Under the pieces are notes generated by a model, which saw only the letters and a program-made list of their open reading frames with translations, was not told where the DNA came from and made no database searches. Shown here one piece after another: positions 1 through 8,617 of a stretch of 64,000 bases of DNA; position 1 is the stretch's first letter, and the number at the start of each line of letters is the position of its first letter. A program made the position numbers and the translations under genes. Source of the DNA: UBA1433 sp964581565. GTDB taxonomy: Bacteria > Bacillota > Clostridia > Eubacteriales > UBA1433. The stretch covers positions 62,001 to 126,000 of the forward strand of contig CAZOOZ010000003.1 of NCBI GenBank assembly GCA_964581565.1, written 5' to 3'.

Positions 1-189
1 CATGCAATAATTTAATAATAGTCCCCTTTCTTGTCCGGGCACATCATAATCCAGCTCAGCACCCACTTTAAAATTCAAAGTGGGTGCTGCATTGTTAATA
101 AGATTAGTTAGTCTTGTTTCCGTTACTTCATCCAACCATGTAATACTTAAAATGCCTTTTAGCTCGTCCTTGATACTTCCAAGATTCAA
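1..189 (-). CDS. Phage gp6-like head-tail connector (3' end missing)
   Basis: The 63 visible codons begin at a TTG placed behind a strong GAGGTGAT Shine-Dalgarno site and run off the window edge without a stop. The start LGSIKDELKG followed by short helices resembles the gp6 family of head-tail connectors (adaptor rings under the portal), and the position just after the major capsid gene is the usual one. The assignment rests mostly on position and helical pattern, since only about half of a typical protein is visible. Confidence 0.65.
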   Translation of the reverse strand, partial: MNLGSIKDELKGILSITWLDEVTETRLTNLINNAAPTLNFKVGAELDYDVPGQERGLLLNYCM

Positions 190-206
190 AGTATCACCTC
201 ATTTCT

Positions 207-1658
207 TTATGCAGCGTCAACTTCTTCCCATACAGCATATAAAACAGTGTCAGCCTCAATATTAATTCTATCGCCTGCGCTGTATGTCGTTCCATCACCT
301 GCCGCTGTAGTATTCCATTCTTTAAATATATTTTCTTTGCCTTCAGCAGCAGCCGGCGGCGTCATGCCCAAATCGTTCGGAAGTATTATTTCAGAACCAT
401 CTATTGATAACAGTGACATAATCGTTCCAGTTGCCCCATTGTTATCAAACGCCAACACTGTAATATCCGTTTGATCGGAATAATTTTTAATTTCTACAGG
501 TAAATATGCTGCGATTAACCCAGAAATATCAAGATACAGTGATGTAGTATTGTCGAACATTTTTCCAAAAGAATACTGTCTAATTTTATATGTCCTCACA
601 TCTTCGAGAAATTTATAACTGTCATCATATTCGATAACGCCATCTTTTGAACCACCAATACCCATAAAATACTCATCCGGCAAAGCAAGAACAGCATCGC
701 CTGTTTCTAATTCATTAGAAATTATGAAATCAGTTGGATACGGAACAGTTTTCACATATTCACCGAGCGAATTTTGGCGCATTATAGCCGGCATTACTTT
801 AAGTAAATAATCTGCTTGATTACAAATTAATACTACCTTAGTGAATTTTCGGTTTTTACCGCTCTCCGTGACTGCCATTGCTGAAATCAAAGGCAAATAA
901 TCATTAGGAGAAAAACTGTTCAGCTCAATTTTTTCTTTTAACGGATATACATTTGCTGTTACTGTTACCCCTTCACTTACATCTCTTATCATCCCTATAG
1001 GCTCATTATTCCCCGTGCCTTTTATGATCCCATATTCAAGCCCGCAAAAAAGAGCGTCTTTTAAAATTTCTCGTATGTATCCGTCTAAAAATGTGGGTCC
1101 TAAATCAACAACACCTTTTTCTATAAACACAAAAGCAGACAATTTCTTTTGATTTACATCTATAATTTTAAAACCGCTTTCAATTTGCTGTGTTATTTCT
1201 GCGGTTATTGTCCCCCAAACAGCTTTTTGAGTGCTGTGATCATTCAGTAACCACTTTGTAAGATATTGAACGTTCCTAAAATTAATAACTGCAAGTAAAG
1301 GATGTTCTTCTTTTAAGTCTTTATAAACATCTTCTATAATTGTCGTTGGCATTCCGCCGTCTAATGTCATAAGATCTGTAAATGCCTGTTGCGGATTAGG
1401 CGCTTTTACTGTTTCAATCATTTTGTTATAGAAGTTTTTTTCTTGTGATGTTAAAATTCTATAACCTCTGGCCATTAAAACTTTATCATCTTCAACTTCT
1501 AAAATTTCTTTAATATCTTTTATTGTTTTCTCTTTTGCATTTTCAGCAATTTGCTCAATTTGTTTTCCCCATATTTCTTTTGCTTTTTCGTTGTCATTAT
1601 TATCTATGGCTTCAAATAATTCATTAATATCAAGTTTTTTATCTTTCACTTCAATCAT
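207..1658 (-). CDS. Phage major capsid protein, HK97 fold, with C-terminal InlB-like repeat
   Basis: This 483-residue protein follows the portal and ClpP-like protease genes, the standard slot for an HK97-type capsid. The first roughly 100 residues are charged and helical like a scaffolding delta domain. The segment around residues 100-400 fits the capsid core, including a GTGNNEPIGM stretch typical of the family. Residues about 410-478 look like a Listeria-Bacteroides (InlB B) repeat, with KEWNTTAAGDG and ending VLYAVWE, which is an added surface domain. The start has a GGAGGAATAAA-ATG site and overlaps the protease stop by four bases (ATGA), indicating translational coupling. Confidence 0.9.
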   Translation of the reverse strand: MIEVKDKKLDINELFEAIDNNDNEKAKEIWGKQIEQIAENAKEKTIKDIKEILEVEDDKVLMARGYRILTSQEKNFYNKMIETVKAPNPQQAFTDLMTLDGGMPTTIIEDVYKDLKEEHPLLAVINFRNVQYLTKWLLNDHSTQKAVWGTITAEITQQIESGFKIIDVNQKKLSAFVFIEKGVVDLGPTFLDGYIREILKDALFCGLEYGIIKGTGNNEPIGMIRDVSEGVTVTANVYPLKEKIELNSFSPNDYLPLISAMAVTESGKNRKFTKVVLICNQADYLLKVMPAIMRQNSLGEYVKTVPYPTDFIISNELETGDAVLALPDEYFMGIGGSKDGVIEYDDSYKFLEDVRTYKIRQYSFGKMFDNTTSLYLDISGLIAAYLPVEIKNYSDQTDITVLAFDNNGATGTIMSLLSIDGSEIILPNDLGMTPPAAAEGKENIFKEWNTTAAGDGTTYSAGDRINIEADTVLYAVWEEVDAA

Positions 1659-2425
1659 TTTATTCCTCCATTTATAACATTAAAAAAAGCCTTCTTTTTG
1701 GCTTTTTTCATGTTTATTTCATTATTATTTTTTTGTTCTGTTTCAAGCTCTTCTTGCTTTTCTTTTTTCTCCTCATTTTTATTTTCTTGAGGATCTTCTT
1801 TCTGTTTAATATTACTTTTTAATAGTATTTGTTTTATTTTATCTGTAACACTTGCTGTCGCTTTTTGAGTTGAATAATTTGTTATTGCTGTTGCAAATCC
1901 AATCTTTAACGCGTTTTCGCTGGTTAGCCATTTTTCTTCATCCATTAATGCTTTCAGTTCATCTTCTGAAATATTGACGATTTCCATATATGCCTTAATT
2001 GATGCTTCAGTGATTGTGTCCAAATCATCTGCCGTTTTTCTTAGTTCTTTGGCATTTCCTCTCATTGGAGGCATTTCGGCATTGTGTATAAAGATAAGGC
2101 TTGCATTTGACATAATTCTTTCATCGCCGGCTGCGAAAATAACTGATGCAATCGATGCGGCAAATCCGTCGCAATAAGTTGTCACATGTGCATTATGCCT
2201 TTTAAGCAAACTAGCGATTGCTAGGCCTTCTCCCACTTCGCCGCCATACGAATTTATGAAAATATTAATGTTTACAATATTTTCTGATAGTGCTGCTATT
2301 TTTTGAGATAAATTGTAAGAACTTACATCGCTTTCAAGCCACGGCCAAGATGTTATATCGCCATAAATAGCAATATCTGCAGATGTTTCAGTCGTTGACA
2401 TCATATAATATTTATTTTTGTTCAA
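1655..2425 (-). CDS. ClpP-like prohead protease
   Basis: The 256-residue product has the Clp serine protease fold used by many phages to mature the capsid. It shows the oxyanion-side motif NSYGGEVGEG near residues 58-67, catalytic Ser91 in GFAASIAS and His114 in FIHNAE. The C-terminal 60 residues are a charged, Lys/Glu-rich tail that may serve as scaffold. The start is probably the TTG overlapping the portal stop (TTGA), since GGGGGTGAT lies just upstream. It sits between portal and capsid as in HK97-like clusters. Confidence 0.9.
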   Translation of the reverse strand: MNKNKYYMMSTTETSADIAIYGDITSWPWLESDVSSYNLSQKIAALSENIVNINIFINSYGGEVGEGLAIASLLKRHNAHVTTYCDGFAASIASVIFAAGDERIMSNASLIFIHNAEMPPMRGNAKELRKTADDLDTITEASIKAYMEIVNISEDELKALMDEEKWLTSENALKIGFATAITNYSTQKATASVTDKIKQILLKSNIKQKEDPQENKNEEKKEKQEELETEQKNNNEINMKKAKKKAFFNVINGGIK

Positions 2426-3567
2426 TTTTGATCACCCCCTTTCAAAGCCTGTTCTAATTCAATATAATTTTTAGTGATAAAATGTTTCTGGCCGAATACT
2501 GTATTTAATTTATTCTCATTTAGCTTTTCACGTAATTCATCAATAGAATAAACACCACAAGCAATAAGTTTATCAATTTTTTCAGCTGCAGAGAATATAT
2601 CTATATGTTCAATTTTTGATGTATCAACTTTTACATACGAGCCGCTTTTCCACAACGTATATGTGTTCGTTTTGCGTGTTAACTCTTCAGTGATCATTTC
2701 AGCAAACGGATCGACCCCGAATGTAATGAATGAAGTAATTACATCTTTTATATTAGTTATATTCCCTGAAAACATAACAGATGGCATTTTAAATGTTGTT
2801 GCAACAGTCTCAAAAATATCTTTACGCAAAGCTACAATATCAGCAGAATCTACTTGTTTATTTGGGGTGAAATCAACTAAGTCGTATCCTTTAAATTCAG
2901 GATATACGATATTCCCCGGCTTCAAAAAATCTGCTAATTGTTTTTTAAGAGCACTTTCATATTCTTTGTTAAACTCTGCAGTACCAACTTTGTGCATTGG
3001 TTCCATTTTTAATTTATATTTTTTACTATTCGAATTTTTAAAAAAATTCACGGCATAATCAAAGGCTTCTCCATATTGAACATACATAGCATCTACATAT
3101 GTTTTTATATGCTTATCTTCTAATCTGAAATACCATACATCACTAGATTTATAACTTTTATTTATGGTTTTATTGCCAATAGTAATCCCTGTAAATTTAT
3201 CTTCTCCGAACGCATTTTCTTCTCTATTAAATGTATCTGCGCAATAGATTCTTTTATTATTATGCTGTATGACAAGAGAATGTCCTTCCCTTATTAATTT
3301 ATTGATGATTTTGTACCAAAATTGAGATGAGTTTTCATTATAATTTGGATCAAAATTTAAACGGTAATACCATTCATCTTTAACCGGCATATGTTTCTCA
3401 TATACTTTAATTTCGCTTTTGCTTAGTGCTCCGGCAATATAAGACACTGCAATGGATATTGCTAATTCTTTTAACGCTAATTGAGTAACCATCGTTTGTA
3501 ATGTTGCTTCAATTGCTGCATCATCTACTTTTTTGTTTAAAAAATCAAATAAAGATAAAAATGACAA
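2422..3567 (-). CDS. Phage portal protein, HK97 family
   Basis: This 381-residue protein lies between terminase large subunit and prohead protease, the portal position. The sequence has the family layout: an N-terminal helix, a WYYRLNFDPN segment near residue 66, a central region describing bound ligand-like loops, and a C-terminal helical stem ending near FGQKHFITKNYIEL. It forms the dodecameric ring through which DNA enters the head. A TTG start behind AGGGGATGATACA is the best choice. Confidence 0.87.
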   Translation of the reverse strand: MSFLSLFDFLNKKVDDAAIEATLQTMVTQLALKELAISIAVSYIAGALSKSEIKVYEKHMPVKDEWYYRLNFDPNYNENSSQFWYKIINKLIREGHSLVIQHNNKRIYCADTFNREENAFGEDKFTGITIGNKTINKSYKSSDVWYFRLEDKHIKTYVDAMYVQYGEAFDYAVNFFKNSNSKKYKLKMEPMHKVGTAEFNKEYESALKKQLADFLKPGNIVYPEFKGYDLVDFTPNKQVDSADIVALRKDIFETVATTFKMPSVMFSGNITNIKDVITSFITFGVDPFAEMITEELTRKTNTYTLWKSGSYVKVDTSKIEHIDIFSAAEKIDKLIACGVYSIDELREKLNENKLNTVFGQKHFITKNYIELEQALKGGDQN

Positions 3568-3571
3568 TGTA

Positions 3572-5236
3572 TCATCCCCTAATCACATCTAGAATTGGCG
3601 GCATATCATATTCTTGTAATTCATCTTCTATTGTCATAGCTGCCGCATATGCCATGAATCCATCAGTTTTTCTTGATTTTGCTTCAATTTTCCCGTATTT
3701 ATAACAATTGTTTGGTGCCGGCTCTAATTTAACATTGTTCGTATACCATCGCATTAATGGAATGTCGCCCCAAATAATACTTCCATTTACAAACGCAGAG
3801 TTAATCAATGGTACTATTTTGATGATGTTTGAAGGTCGTACTCTTACAATATTATTTTTAGTTTTATCTTTATCGTTGCAATGAAATCCTATGATTTCTA
3901 ATGCTTTTCTTAAAAAAGCAAATCTAAATTCATCTATGGCAACTTTTTTAATATCATATAATTCCGCTTGTTCTCTAAGCCAGTCCGTTACATATTCTGC
4001 CTTAATTTCAACATCATCGACTTTAGTGATGTGTCTTTTAATTTCCCATTCCTTCAATGGTGCTTTTATTCTTGATAAATCAGCAGAATTTGCGCAATAC
4101 CAACTGTGCGTGATGCCATAGTATATCCCTTCAATTTTAAATAATAAAAAAACTGACATAAAGTCAGTTGTCATCATATAGTCAATGCCTGCAACACATG
4201 AATGTCCGGTTAAATCCGGAACTTCTCGTTTTGTTTTCAAAATATCGTCCCATGTAGCAACGATTAAATCTTTTTTTTGCTCCGGCGAATTCATTCTTTT
4301 TGTCATAAAAGAATGATGTCTCGAAGGATTCTCCTTATATTTGACGTAATGTCTTTTTACTTCTTCGTATAGATCAGGCATATAAGGTAATGATGGAATC
4401 GCCATTTCCCAGTTTTTTTCATCATGTACCTGATTTTTATCATTCAATCTACATATAAAAGGTAAAAAACCGTTATCTTCTGATTGTCCCCTTAAAATCA
4501 AATCGCTTGTTGATAATAATTCGTCTAATACCCCATCCCTGACGTCTCCGTCTGAGGTTGCATATGTAATTCTCGGATGAGGTCTTTTCCCTAAACCCGA
4601 AATATATACATTCATCGTATCCCAATTTTCATATGCATGGACCTCATCAAAATTTATTTTCCCACTACGCAAACTATCTTTTGTCTTAAAATTATCTGTT
4701 CTAAACCGATATACCGATTTTGTTTTCTTGTTTTTTATTTCAGTTTTATTCCAAGAAAAATTATTTGATAGAAGGTTTTTGTATTTAGGATTTTCTAAAA
4801 CTTCATATAATTCATCAAATGACCTTCTTGCCTGATCTTCACTATTCGCACTTGTATCAACATTATAATAAGCAATACCATGTGTAGGAGTCATCAAACA
4901 AAAATCCTCAAAAGACATATATCCGTTTTTGCCTCCACCTCGGCCTATATAAATTAATAACTCTGGCCATCTAGGCCTACCATCACTTTTAAATGTGCAA
5001 TTATGTAATGTGAAACAAAATTTTTCCCAGGGAAAAAGATTAAAAGGAAAATATTTTTGGTAAGTAAAATATTTCTCTACTTTTTCTTCATCAACAAATA
5101 AATCTTCTGTAGTAAAACATCTTTGAATATGTTTAATCAACAATTTTTGTTCTTCACATGTTCTTACAATATTTTGTTCGACGATATTTATATATTCATT
5201 GATATGCTTGTTATAGATCACTTCCTTCACCGCCAT
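3572..5236 (-). CDS. terL: Terminase large subunit
   Basis: The 554-residue product is the DNA-packaging motor. It has a P-loop variant GRGGGKN at residues 98-104, a Walker B-like INFDE segment followed by VHAY, and a C-terminal nuclease part with acidic motifs VAGIDYM and VAIDEF. Length and order match the phage lambda/HK97-type (Terminase_1) family. The start overlaps the small-subunit gene by 26 bases. A later GTG start is also possible because no ideal ribosome site precedes the ATG. Confidence 0.92.
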   Translation of the reverse strand: MAVKEVIYNKHINEYINIVEQNIVRTCEEQKLLIKHIQRCFTTEDLFVDEEKVEKYFTYQKYFPFNLFPWEKFCFTLHNCTFKSDGRPRWPELLIYIGRGGGKNGYMSFEDFCLMTPTHGIAYYNVDTSANSEDQARRSFDELYEVLENPKYKNLLSNNFSWNKTEIKNKKTKSVYRFRTDNFKTKDSLRSGKINFDEVHAYENWDTMNVYISGLGKRPHPRITYATSDGDVRDGVLDELLSTSDLILRGQSEDNGFLPFICRLNDKNQVHDEKNWEMAIPSLPYMPDLYEEVKRHYVKYKENPSRHHSFMTKRMNSPEQKKDLIVATWDDILKTKREVPDLTGHSCVAGIDYMMTTDFMSVFLLFKIEGIYYGITHSWYCANSADLSRIKAPLKEWEIKRHITKVDDVEIKAEYVTDWLREQAELYDIKKVAIDEFRFAFLRKALEIIGFHCNDKDKTKNNIVRVRPSNIIKIVPLINSAFVNGSIIWGDIPLMRWYTNNVKLEPAPNNCYKYGKIEAKSRKTDGFMAYAAAMTIEDELQEYDMPPILDVIRG

Positions 5237-5555
5237 CGTCTGCCGGCGGGTTAATACCCAACTCGTTTAGTATTTTTAACATTTGTGCGTTGATTTTAAC
5301 TAATTCACTTACGCTGTCATTCTTCTTATATCCACCTTGCCCGCCTCCATTATTATATTTGATTGACACTCCTCTTTTACTTATATCTTCAATTAACAAA
5401 TTTTTAATAGCCCAAAGATCCATATAATCATCGATCAAATTAACAAAATGTCTATTAACATCTTTCTTGTTGATTTGCGCCAGTAAATCATGCTTTATTT
5501 CTTTGAATATCTCTGTTTCTTTAAAAGTTTGAGCTGTTTTTTTCTTATAAGCCAT
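5211..5555 (-). CDS. terS: Terminase small subunit, P27-like
   Basis: This 114-residue basic, helical protein precedes terL and ends with a segment KNDSVSELVKINAQMLKILN typical of P27-family small subunits, which recognise the packaging site on phage DNA. It has a glycine-rich linker (NNGGGQGG) near residues 70-77. The Shine-Dalgarno site is an eight-base G run, unusually long. Adjacent HNH and terL genes support a packaging role. Confidence 0.82.
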   Translation of the reverse strand: MAYKKKTAQTFKETEIFKEIKHDLLAQINKKDVNRHFVNLIDDYMDLWAIKNLLIEDISKRGVSIKYNNGGGQGGYKKNDSVSELVKINAQMLKILNELGINPPADDGGEGSDL

Positions 5556-5660
5556 ATGACACCCCCCCCTTATGTGAAATGAAGCTCTTCTCTCCTGTCG
5601 GAAACCCCTTCCGTTGAAAACACCCCCTTAAAAAAGGGGGTATCGGGTACCGGGGGGTAT
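5556..5660. other. GC-rich inter-gene segment, candidate cos/packaging site
   Basis: The strip between terS and the next gene upstream contains an eight-base C run (5562-5569), a hairpin CCCCCTT-AAAA-AAGGGGG (5623-5640), and a six-base G run (5652-5657), in an otherwise AT-rich phage. Cos sites of phages with an HNH-terminase pair usually lie next to terS. The C run also forms the terS ribosome site, so it has a second explanation. The hairpin lacks a convincing U tract for a terminator. Confidence 0.35.
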
Positions 5661-5681
5661 TTATTTTTTTATAATAATATT

Positions 5682-5885
5682 TTATTTTTGTAATTCTTTT
5701 ATCTTTTCTTCAAGTTCTTTGATTTTTATTTTCAGAGTATCTGTCTCTTCCTGCATCAATGCAATTAATTCGTATAAAGTTGATATTTTTGTTCCTTTTT
5801 TCTGTGCCGCTAATGTATACCGAGTTAAAGCCTTATAATAATTTTTCCTCATATCTCCTGTGAGATTGATTTTATCTTTTGCCAT
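5682..5885 (-). CDS. Small coiled-coil phage protein
   Basis: The 67-residue product is basic at the N-terminus and ends in a heptad-like helix (TDTLKIKIKELEEKIKELQK), so it probably forms a coiled coil. The ATG at 5885 has AGGTGG upstream. The gene begins two bases after the HNH stop, so the two are co-translated. I do not recognise the family. Position between HNH and terS suggests a part in packaging, but that is inference. Confidence 0.7.
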   Translation of the reverse strand: MAKDKINLTGDMRKNYYKALTRYTLAAQKKGTKISTLYELIALMQEETDTLKIKIKELEEKIKELQK

Positions 5886-5887
5886 TC

Positions 5888-6217
5888 CTACCACCTCTCA
5901 ATAGTTAATGGTTCTTTTTTCTCAAATATTCTGTCGTGTTCTTTATTATGGCACGCTTTACATATAGATTCGAGCTGCCTATATTTTTTCCCATCCTTAT
6001 AATAATATCTTGATAAAGCTAATTCAGGATGTTCTTTTACTTCTTTTACATGATGAACCGTAACAGCTTTTGTAATTATGCCAACTCTTTTACAATACTG
6101 ACATTCATAATGCTGTTCTTGTAATATTTCAAGTCTAAGAATTTTCCATTCTCTCGATTTATAGAATTTCCATAGTTTGTTTTCATTGATCCATTCTATT
6201 ATTTGTTCAGTAGTCAT
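5888..6217 (-). CDS. HNH endonuclease
   Basis: The 109-residue product contains the HNH zinc-finger nuclease motif: CQYCKR, then the VTVHHV core, and finally CKACHNKEH. HNH proteins next to terminase genes are widespread and in HK97-like phages are needed with terminase to cut cos ends. The domain fills nearly the whole protein, as expected for this class. An in-frame GTG lies nine bases upstream of the chosen ATG. Confidence 0.9.
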   Translation of the reverse strand: MTTEQIIEWINENKLWKFYKSREWKILRLEILQEQHYECQYCKRVGIITKAVTVHHVKEVKEHPELALSRYYYKDGKKYRQLESICKACHNKEHDRIFEKKEPLTIERW

Positions 6218-6270
6218 ATCAACCACGATAACATTGTACCATCATTTTTATAAAAAACTCTCCCGAAATT

Positions 6271-6314
6271 CTCTCATTTTTCTCTCATTTTTCTCTCATT
6301 TTTCTCTCAAAATT
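6271..6314. repeat. 11-bp tandem repeat, about four copies
   Basis: Three exact copies of CTCTCATTTTT (6271-6303) are followed by a fourth diverged copy CTCTCAAAATT. They fill the 110-base gap between the Dam methylase stop and the HNH start. On the coding strand the unit reads AAAAATGAGAG. The purine-rich unit could be an iteron-like binding site or a replication-slippage product. Confidence 0.85.
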
Positions 6315-6327
6315 CTCCAATCGAAAA

Positions 6328-7098
6328 TCAATAGTTTTTTATAAGTATCTCGGCATAATTTTGATTTTCTTTGTTTGTTTTGGATACAGAATAAGTTACA
6401 CTATGCTCTACAAAAATAAAATCCTTAAATAGATTTCTAATAAAATCATGGCTGTTTATTGACAATAAAAACTTCCCTTTCATACTTTTACAATGTTCAG
6501 CCAATTGGATGTAATCTTCATCTTTGAATTTGCCTACCGAGTATTGTGCAGTTTCGTAATAAGGAGGATCAAGAAACATAAAACTGTTCTCATAATCGTA
6601 TGACTTTATCACACGGGAATAATCTCTGTTTTCTATGATTACTCTTTTTAGTCTTTCATGTGCCAGTTTTATGTCTTGTTCTATGCGGTCAAAATTTAAA
6701 TTCGGCGTTCCTTGTTTAATGATGCCAAAATTAGGTTTTATCATCCTTGAACCGAAACATGATTTTAATATGTAGTAAAAAATATGTGCTCTTTCAATGC
6801 AGTCGTCATACTCTTTAGCCATGAACTTTTTACGATATTCTTCAAATGTTTTTCTACTGATCAGAGAATAATTAAAGCTTTCGATAAACTGATCCGGTGC
6901 ATTTTTTACGACTTCCCAAAAATTCATAAGATCACCATCAATATCGTTGACGATTTCAACGCTCGATTTTTCTTTTGCGAACAGTATCCATAACGCACCG
7001 GCAAACGGCTCCACATATGTTTTATGTTGTGGTATAAGTGGAAGTATCTTTTTTACGGACCGGCTTTTGCCTCCAAGCCAAGAAATTATGCTCTTCAT
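6328..7098 (-). CDS. DNA adenine methylase, Dam (D12 class)
   Basis: The 256-residue protein transfers methyl from SAM to N6 of adenine. It has the N-terminal SAM motif SWLGGKSR near residues 5-12, VEPFAGALW near 29-37, and the catalytic motif LDPPYY around residue 175. The usual partner endonuclease is absent, so it is an orphan phage methylase that could protect the genome from host restriction or time packaging and gene expression. The ATG at 7098 is chosen because GAGGTGATTAT precedes it. Confidence 0.92.
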   Translation of the reverse strand: MKSIISWLGGKSRSVKKILPLIPQHKTYVEPFAGALWILFAKEKSSVEIVNDIDGDLMNFWEVVKNAPDQFIESFNYSLISRKTFEEYRKKFMAKEYDDCIERAHIFYYILKSCFGSRMIKPNFGIIKQGTPNLNFDRIEQDIKLAHERLKRVIIENRDYSRVIKSYDYENSFMFLDPPYYETAQYSVGKFKDEDYIQLAEHCKSMKGKFLLSINSHDFIRNLFKDFIFVEHSVTYSVSKTNKENQNYAEILIKNY

Positions 7099-7164
7099 AT
7101 AATCACCTCGCAAGGTAATTATAGCATTTAATCGAACATATGTTCTATCAAAATTCTATCATTT

Positions 7165-7593
7165 TTATCCAAAAATCACAAGCGATATTTTTATGACGGT
7201 ATCATGTTTGAATCTATAATACGTAGAAGAGCACATGTTTAAAATTGCATAAACTTCATAATCTTTTTTTCTTTGAAAATATTTATTGATTATTAATTTT
7301 TGCTCTTCTGCACTGAGATATTTAATCGCAAAGTCCACTTTTTCAATCACAGCACAATTCTTTTTTAATGAATTTTTAATTCGGCCGTGGTTATTCATAA
7401 ATCTGACAGCATCCACATATGTCATATCACTTAAACCGCTACTCTGTACTCGCACCTTAGTATAATCATATGCATCAATTAGTGAAGGCTCAAGTTCGTT
7501 TAGCAGCTTTTTGTCGGTATCAATTTGACCTTTTATGTAATTATATTTATATAATATTGCTTCTGTAGCTCGATAATTTTTGTCTTTTCCCAT
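7165..7593 (-). CDS. ArpU/RinA-like late transcription regulator
   Basis: The 142-residue product ends in a sigma-region-4-like helix-turn-helix, with LSAEEQKLIINKYF followed by YAILNMCSSTYYRFKHD. This layout and position at the end of the early genes match ArpU/RinA-type phage regulators that turn on late genes such as terS onward. The start at 7593 has AGGAG seven bases upstream. The family call is from pattern only. Confidence 0.7.
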   Translation of the reverse strand: MGKDKNYRATEAILYKYNYIKGQIDTDKKLLNELEPSLIDAYDYTKVRVQSSGLSDMTYVDAVRFMNNHGRIKNSLKKNCAVIEKVDFAIKYLSAEEQKLIINKYFQRKKDYEVYAILNMCSSTYYRFKHDTVIKISLVIFG

Positions 7594-7632
7594 CGTGTTT
7601 CTCCTTTCTTTAGCCATGCTGTCACATTTGTT

Positions 7633-7851
7633 TTATTTATCGAATGCTCTTAAAATACCTTTTGGCGTTTCTTTATTTTCTGATGTACCATATATTAATT
7701 TTTCACAAATTCGCTTAAAATGTTCGGTTATAACGGCACAATAAAACTCTTCTAAGGGTATATTGTATTTTCTTAATTCTTTTTTGTGTTTATTTTTTAT
7801 TCCAATTCTTCTACACTTAGCACGAAGTATATAATTTCTTGTTTTGCTCAT
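7633..7851 (-). CDS. Hypothetical phage protein, 72 residues, basic
   Basis: This small protein starts with a strongly basic segment (RAKCRRIGIKNKHKKELRK) and continues with a helical part. It begins about a dozen bases after the preceding gene stop, with GGTGG upstream. The family is not recognised. A nucleic-acid-binding role would fit the charge but is not shown. Confidence 0.6.
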   Translation of the reverse strand: MSKTRNYILRAKCRRIGIKNKHKKELRKYNIPLEEFYCAVITEHFKRICEKLIYGTSENKETPKGILRAFDK

Positions 7852-7863
7852 TTGAATCCACCA

Positions 7864-8538
7864 TCAATATATTTTCCCAAGATCTATTCCAAAAACATAA
7901 GTCTTTTCCTTCAGCAACGAATTAAGCCTCAGAACATCTTTTCCGGTATGCCCGTCCCATTCCGGCGCTGTTTTCAATTCAATAACATCAAAACAATCCC
8001 AATATTCAAGTTTATAATGATACGTAAATTGTCCTTCATCAGTAGTCACACCTACGATAAAATATCCCTCAAACATTTTGCCATCAAAATGTAATTTAGA
8101 TTTCCACGCTGCATGCTTATATGTATTGCAAATGACGGAGAATAAAATCATCCTTTGATAATATAATTCTTCAAATGTATGATACCCATCAGATATTTTT
8201 GCTTTATCTTTCATCATATTGGTGTAGTTATCTGCTTTATCTAATATACTTAGTAAATCCGCTGCCCTGAGAGCATACTTAAAAGGTCTTCGTGTGCCTA
8301 ATTTCATTACAGCTATATTTTTTTCTTTTTCATTTTCTGTAAATATATAATTTACGGTCTTTGTCCCATATAGATGTAGTTCGTCAAAATGATTCTCAAT
8401 TAAAAGTTTTGTATGTATATCATCAAAAAAAACGAATGTTTTTGCGCATATGCATGACATCTTTTGAATTATTTTGATTGATAGCTTGTTTTTTGTAAGA
8501 GTTTTTATTTTATTTTTCTTTTTATGTTTTACACTCAT
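7864..8538 (-). CDS. WDGH-domain phage protein
   Basis: The 224-residue product has a C-terminal half of a widespread phage family: ISDGYHTFEELYYQR, then WKSKLHFDGKMFEGYFIVGV, then APEWDGHTGKDVL. The function of this domain is not known. The N-terminal 110 residues, with a Lys-rich leader and an unrelated domain (FVFFDDIHTKLL), look like a fusion. Such proteins sit among small early or middle phage genes, as here. Confidence 0.65.
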   Translation of the reverse strand: MSVKHKKKNKIKTLTKNKLSIKIIQKMSCICAKTFVFFDDIHTKLLIENHFDELHLYGTKTVNYIFTENEKEKNIAVMKLGTRRPFKYALRAADLLSILDKADNYTNMMKDKAKISDGYHTFEELYYQRMILFSVICNTYKHAAWKSKLHFDGKMFEGYFIVGVTTDEGQFTYHYKLEYWDCFDVIELKTAPEWDGHTGKDVLRLNSLLKEKTYVFGIDLGKIY

Positions 8539-8542
8539 TCTT

Positions 8543-8614
8543 TCACCTCAATTTGATACTGTCTAATAATTCTTTTGTTATGTTTTTATACACTTCATAA
8601 GTATGTGGCTTCAT
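8543..8614 (-). CDS. Predicted 23-residue small protein
   Basis: A short frame reads MKPHTYEVYKNITKELLDS plus four residues (IKLR) and stops within the ribosome site of the next gene. Its ATG has GGAG six bases upstream, overlapping the stop of the gene before. It fills a gap of 79 bases that would otherwise hold nothing. The tight coupling on both sides favours translation. The function is unknown. Confidence 0.4.
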   Translation of the reverse strand: MKPHTYEVYKNITKELLDSIKLR

Positions 8615-8617
8615 CTT

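Noticed and set aside
2663..3058. 131-codon + strand frame inside the portal gene
   Set aside because: Complementary to a clear portal gene, without a ribosome site or any known domain.
5623..5640. Terminator
   Set aside because: The hairpin is not followed by a proper U tract on the - strand and lies in an operon that should be read through.
6271..6314. CRISPR array
   Set aside because: The repeats are 11 bases and directly adjacent with no spacers, and no cas genes are in the window.
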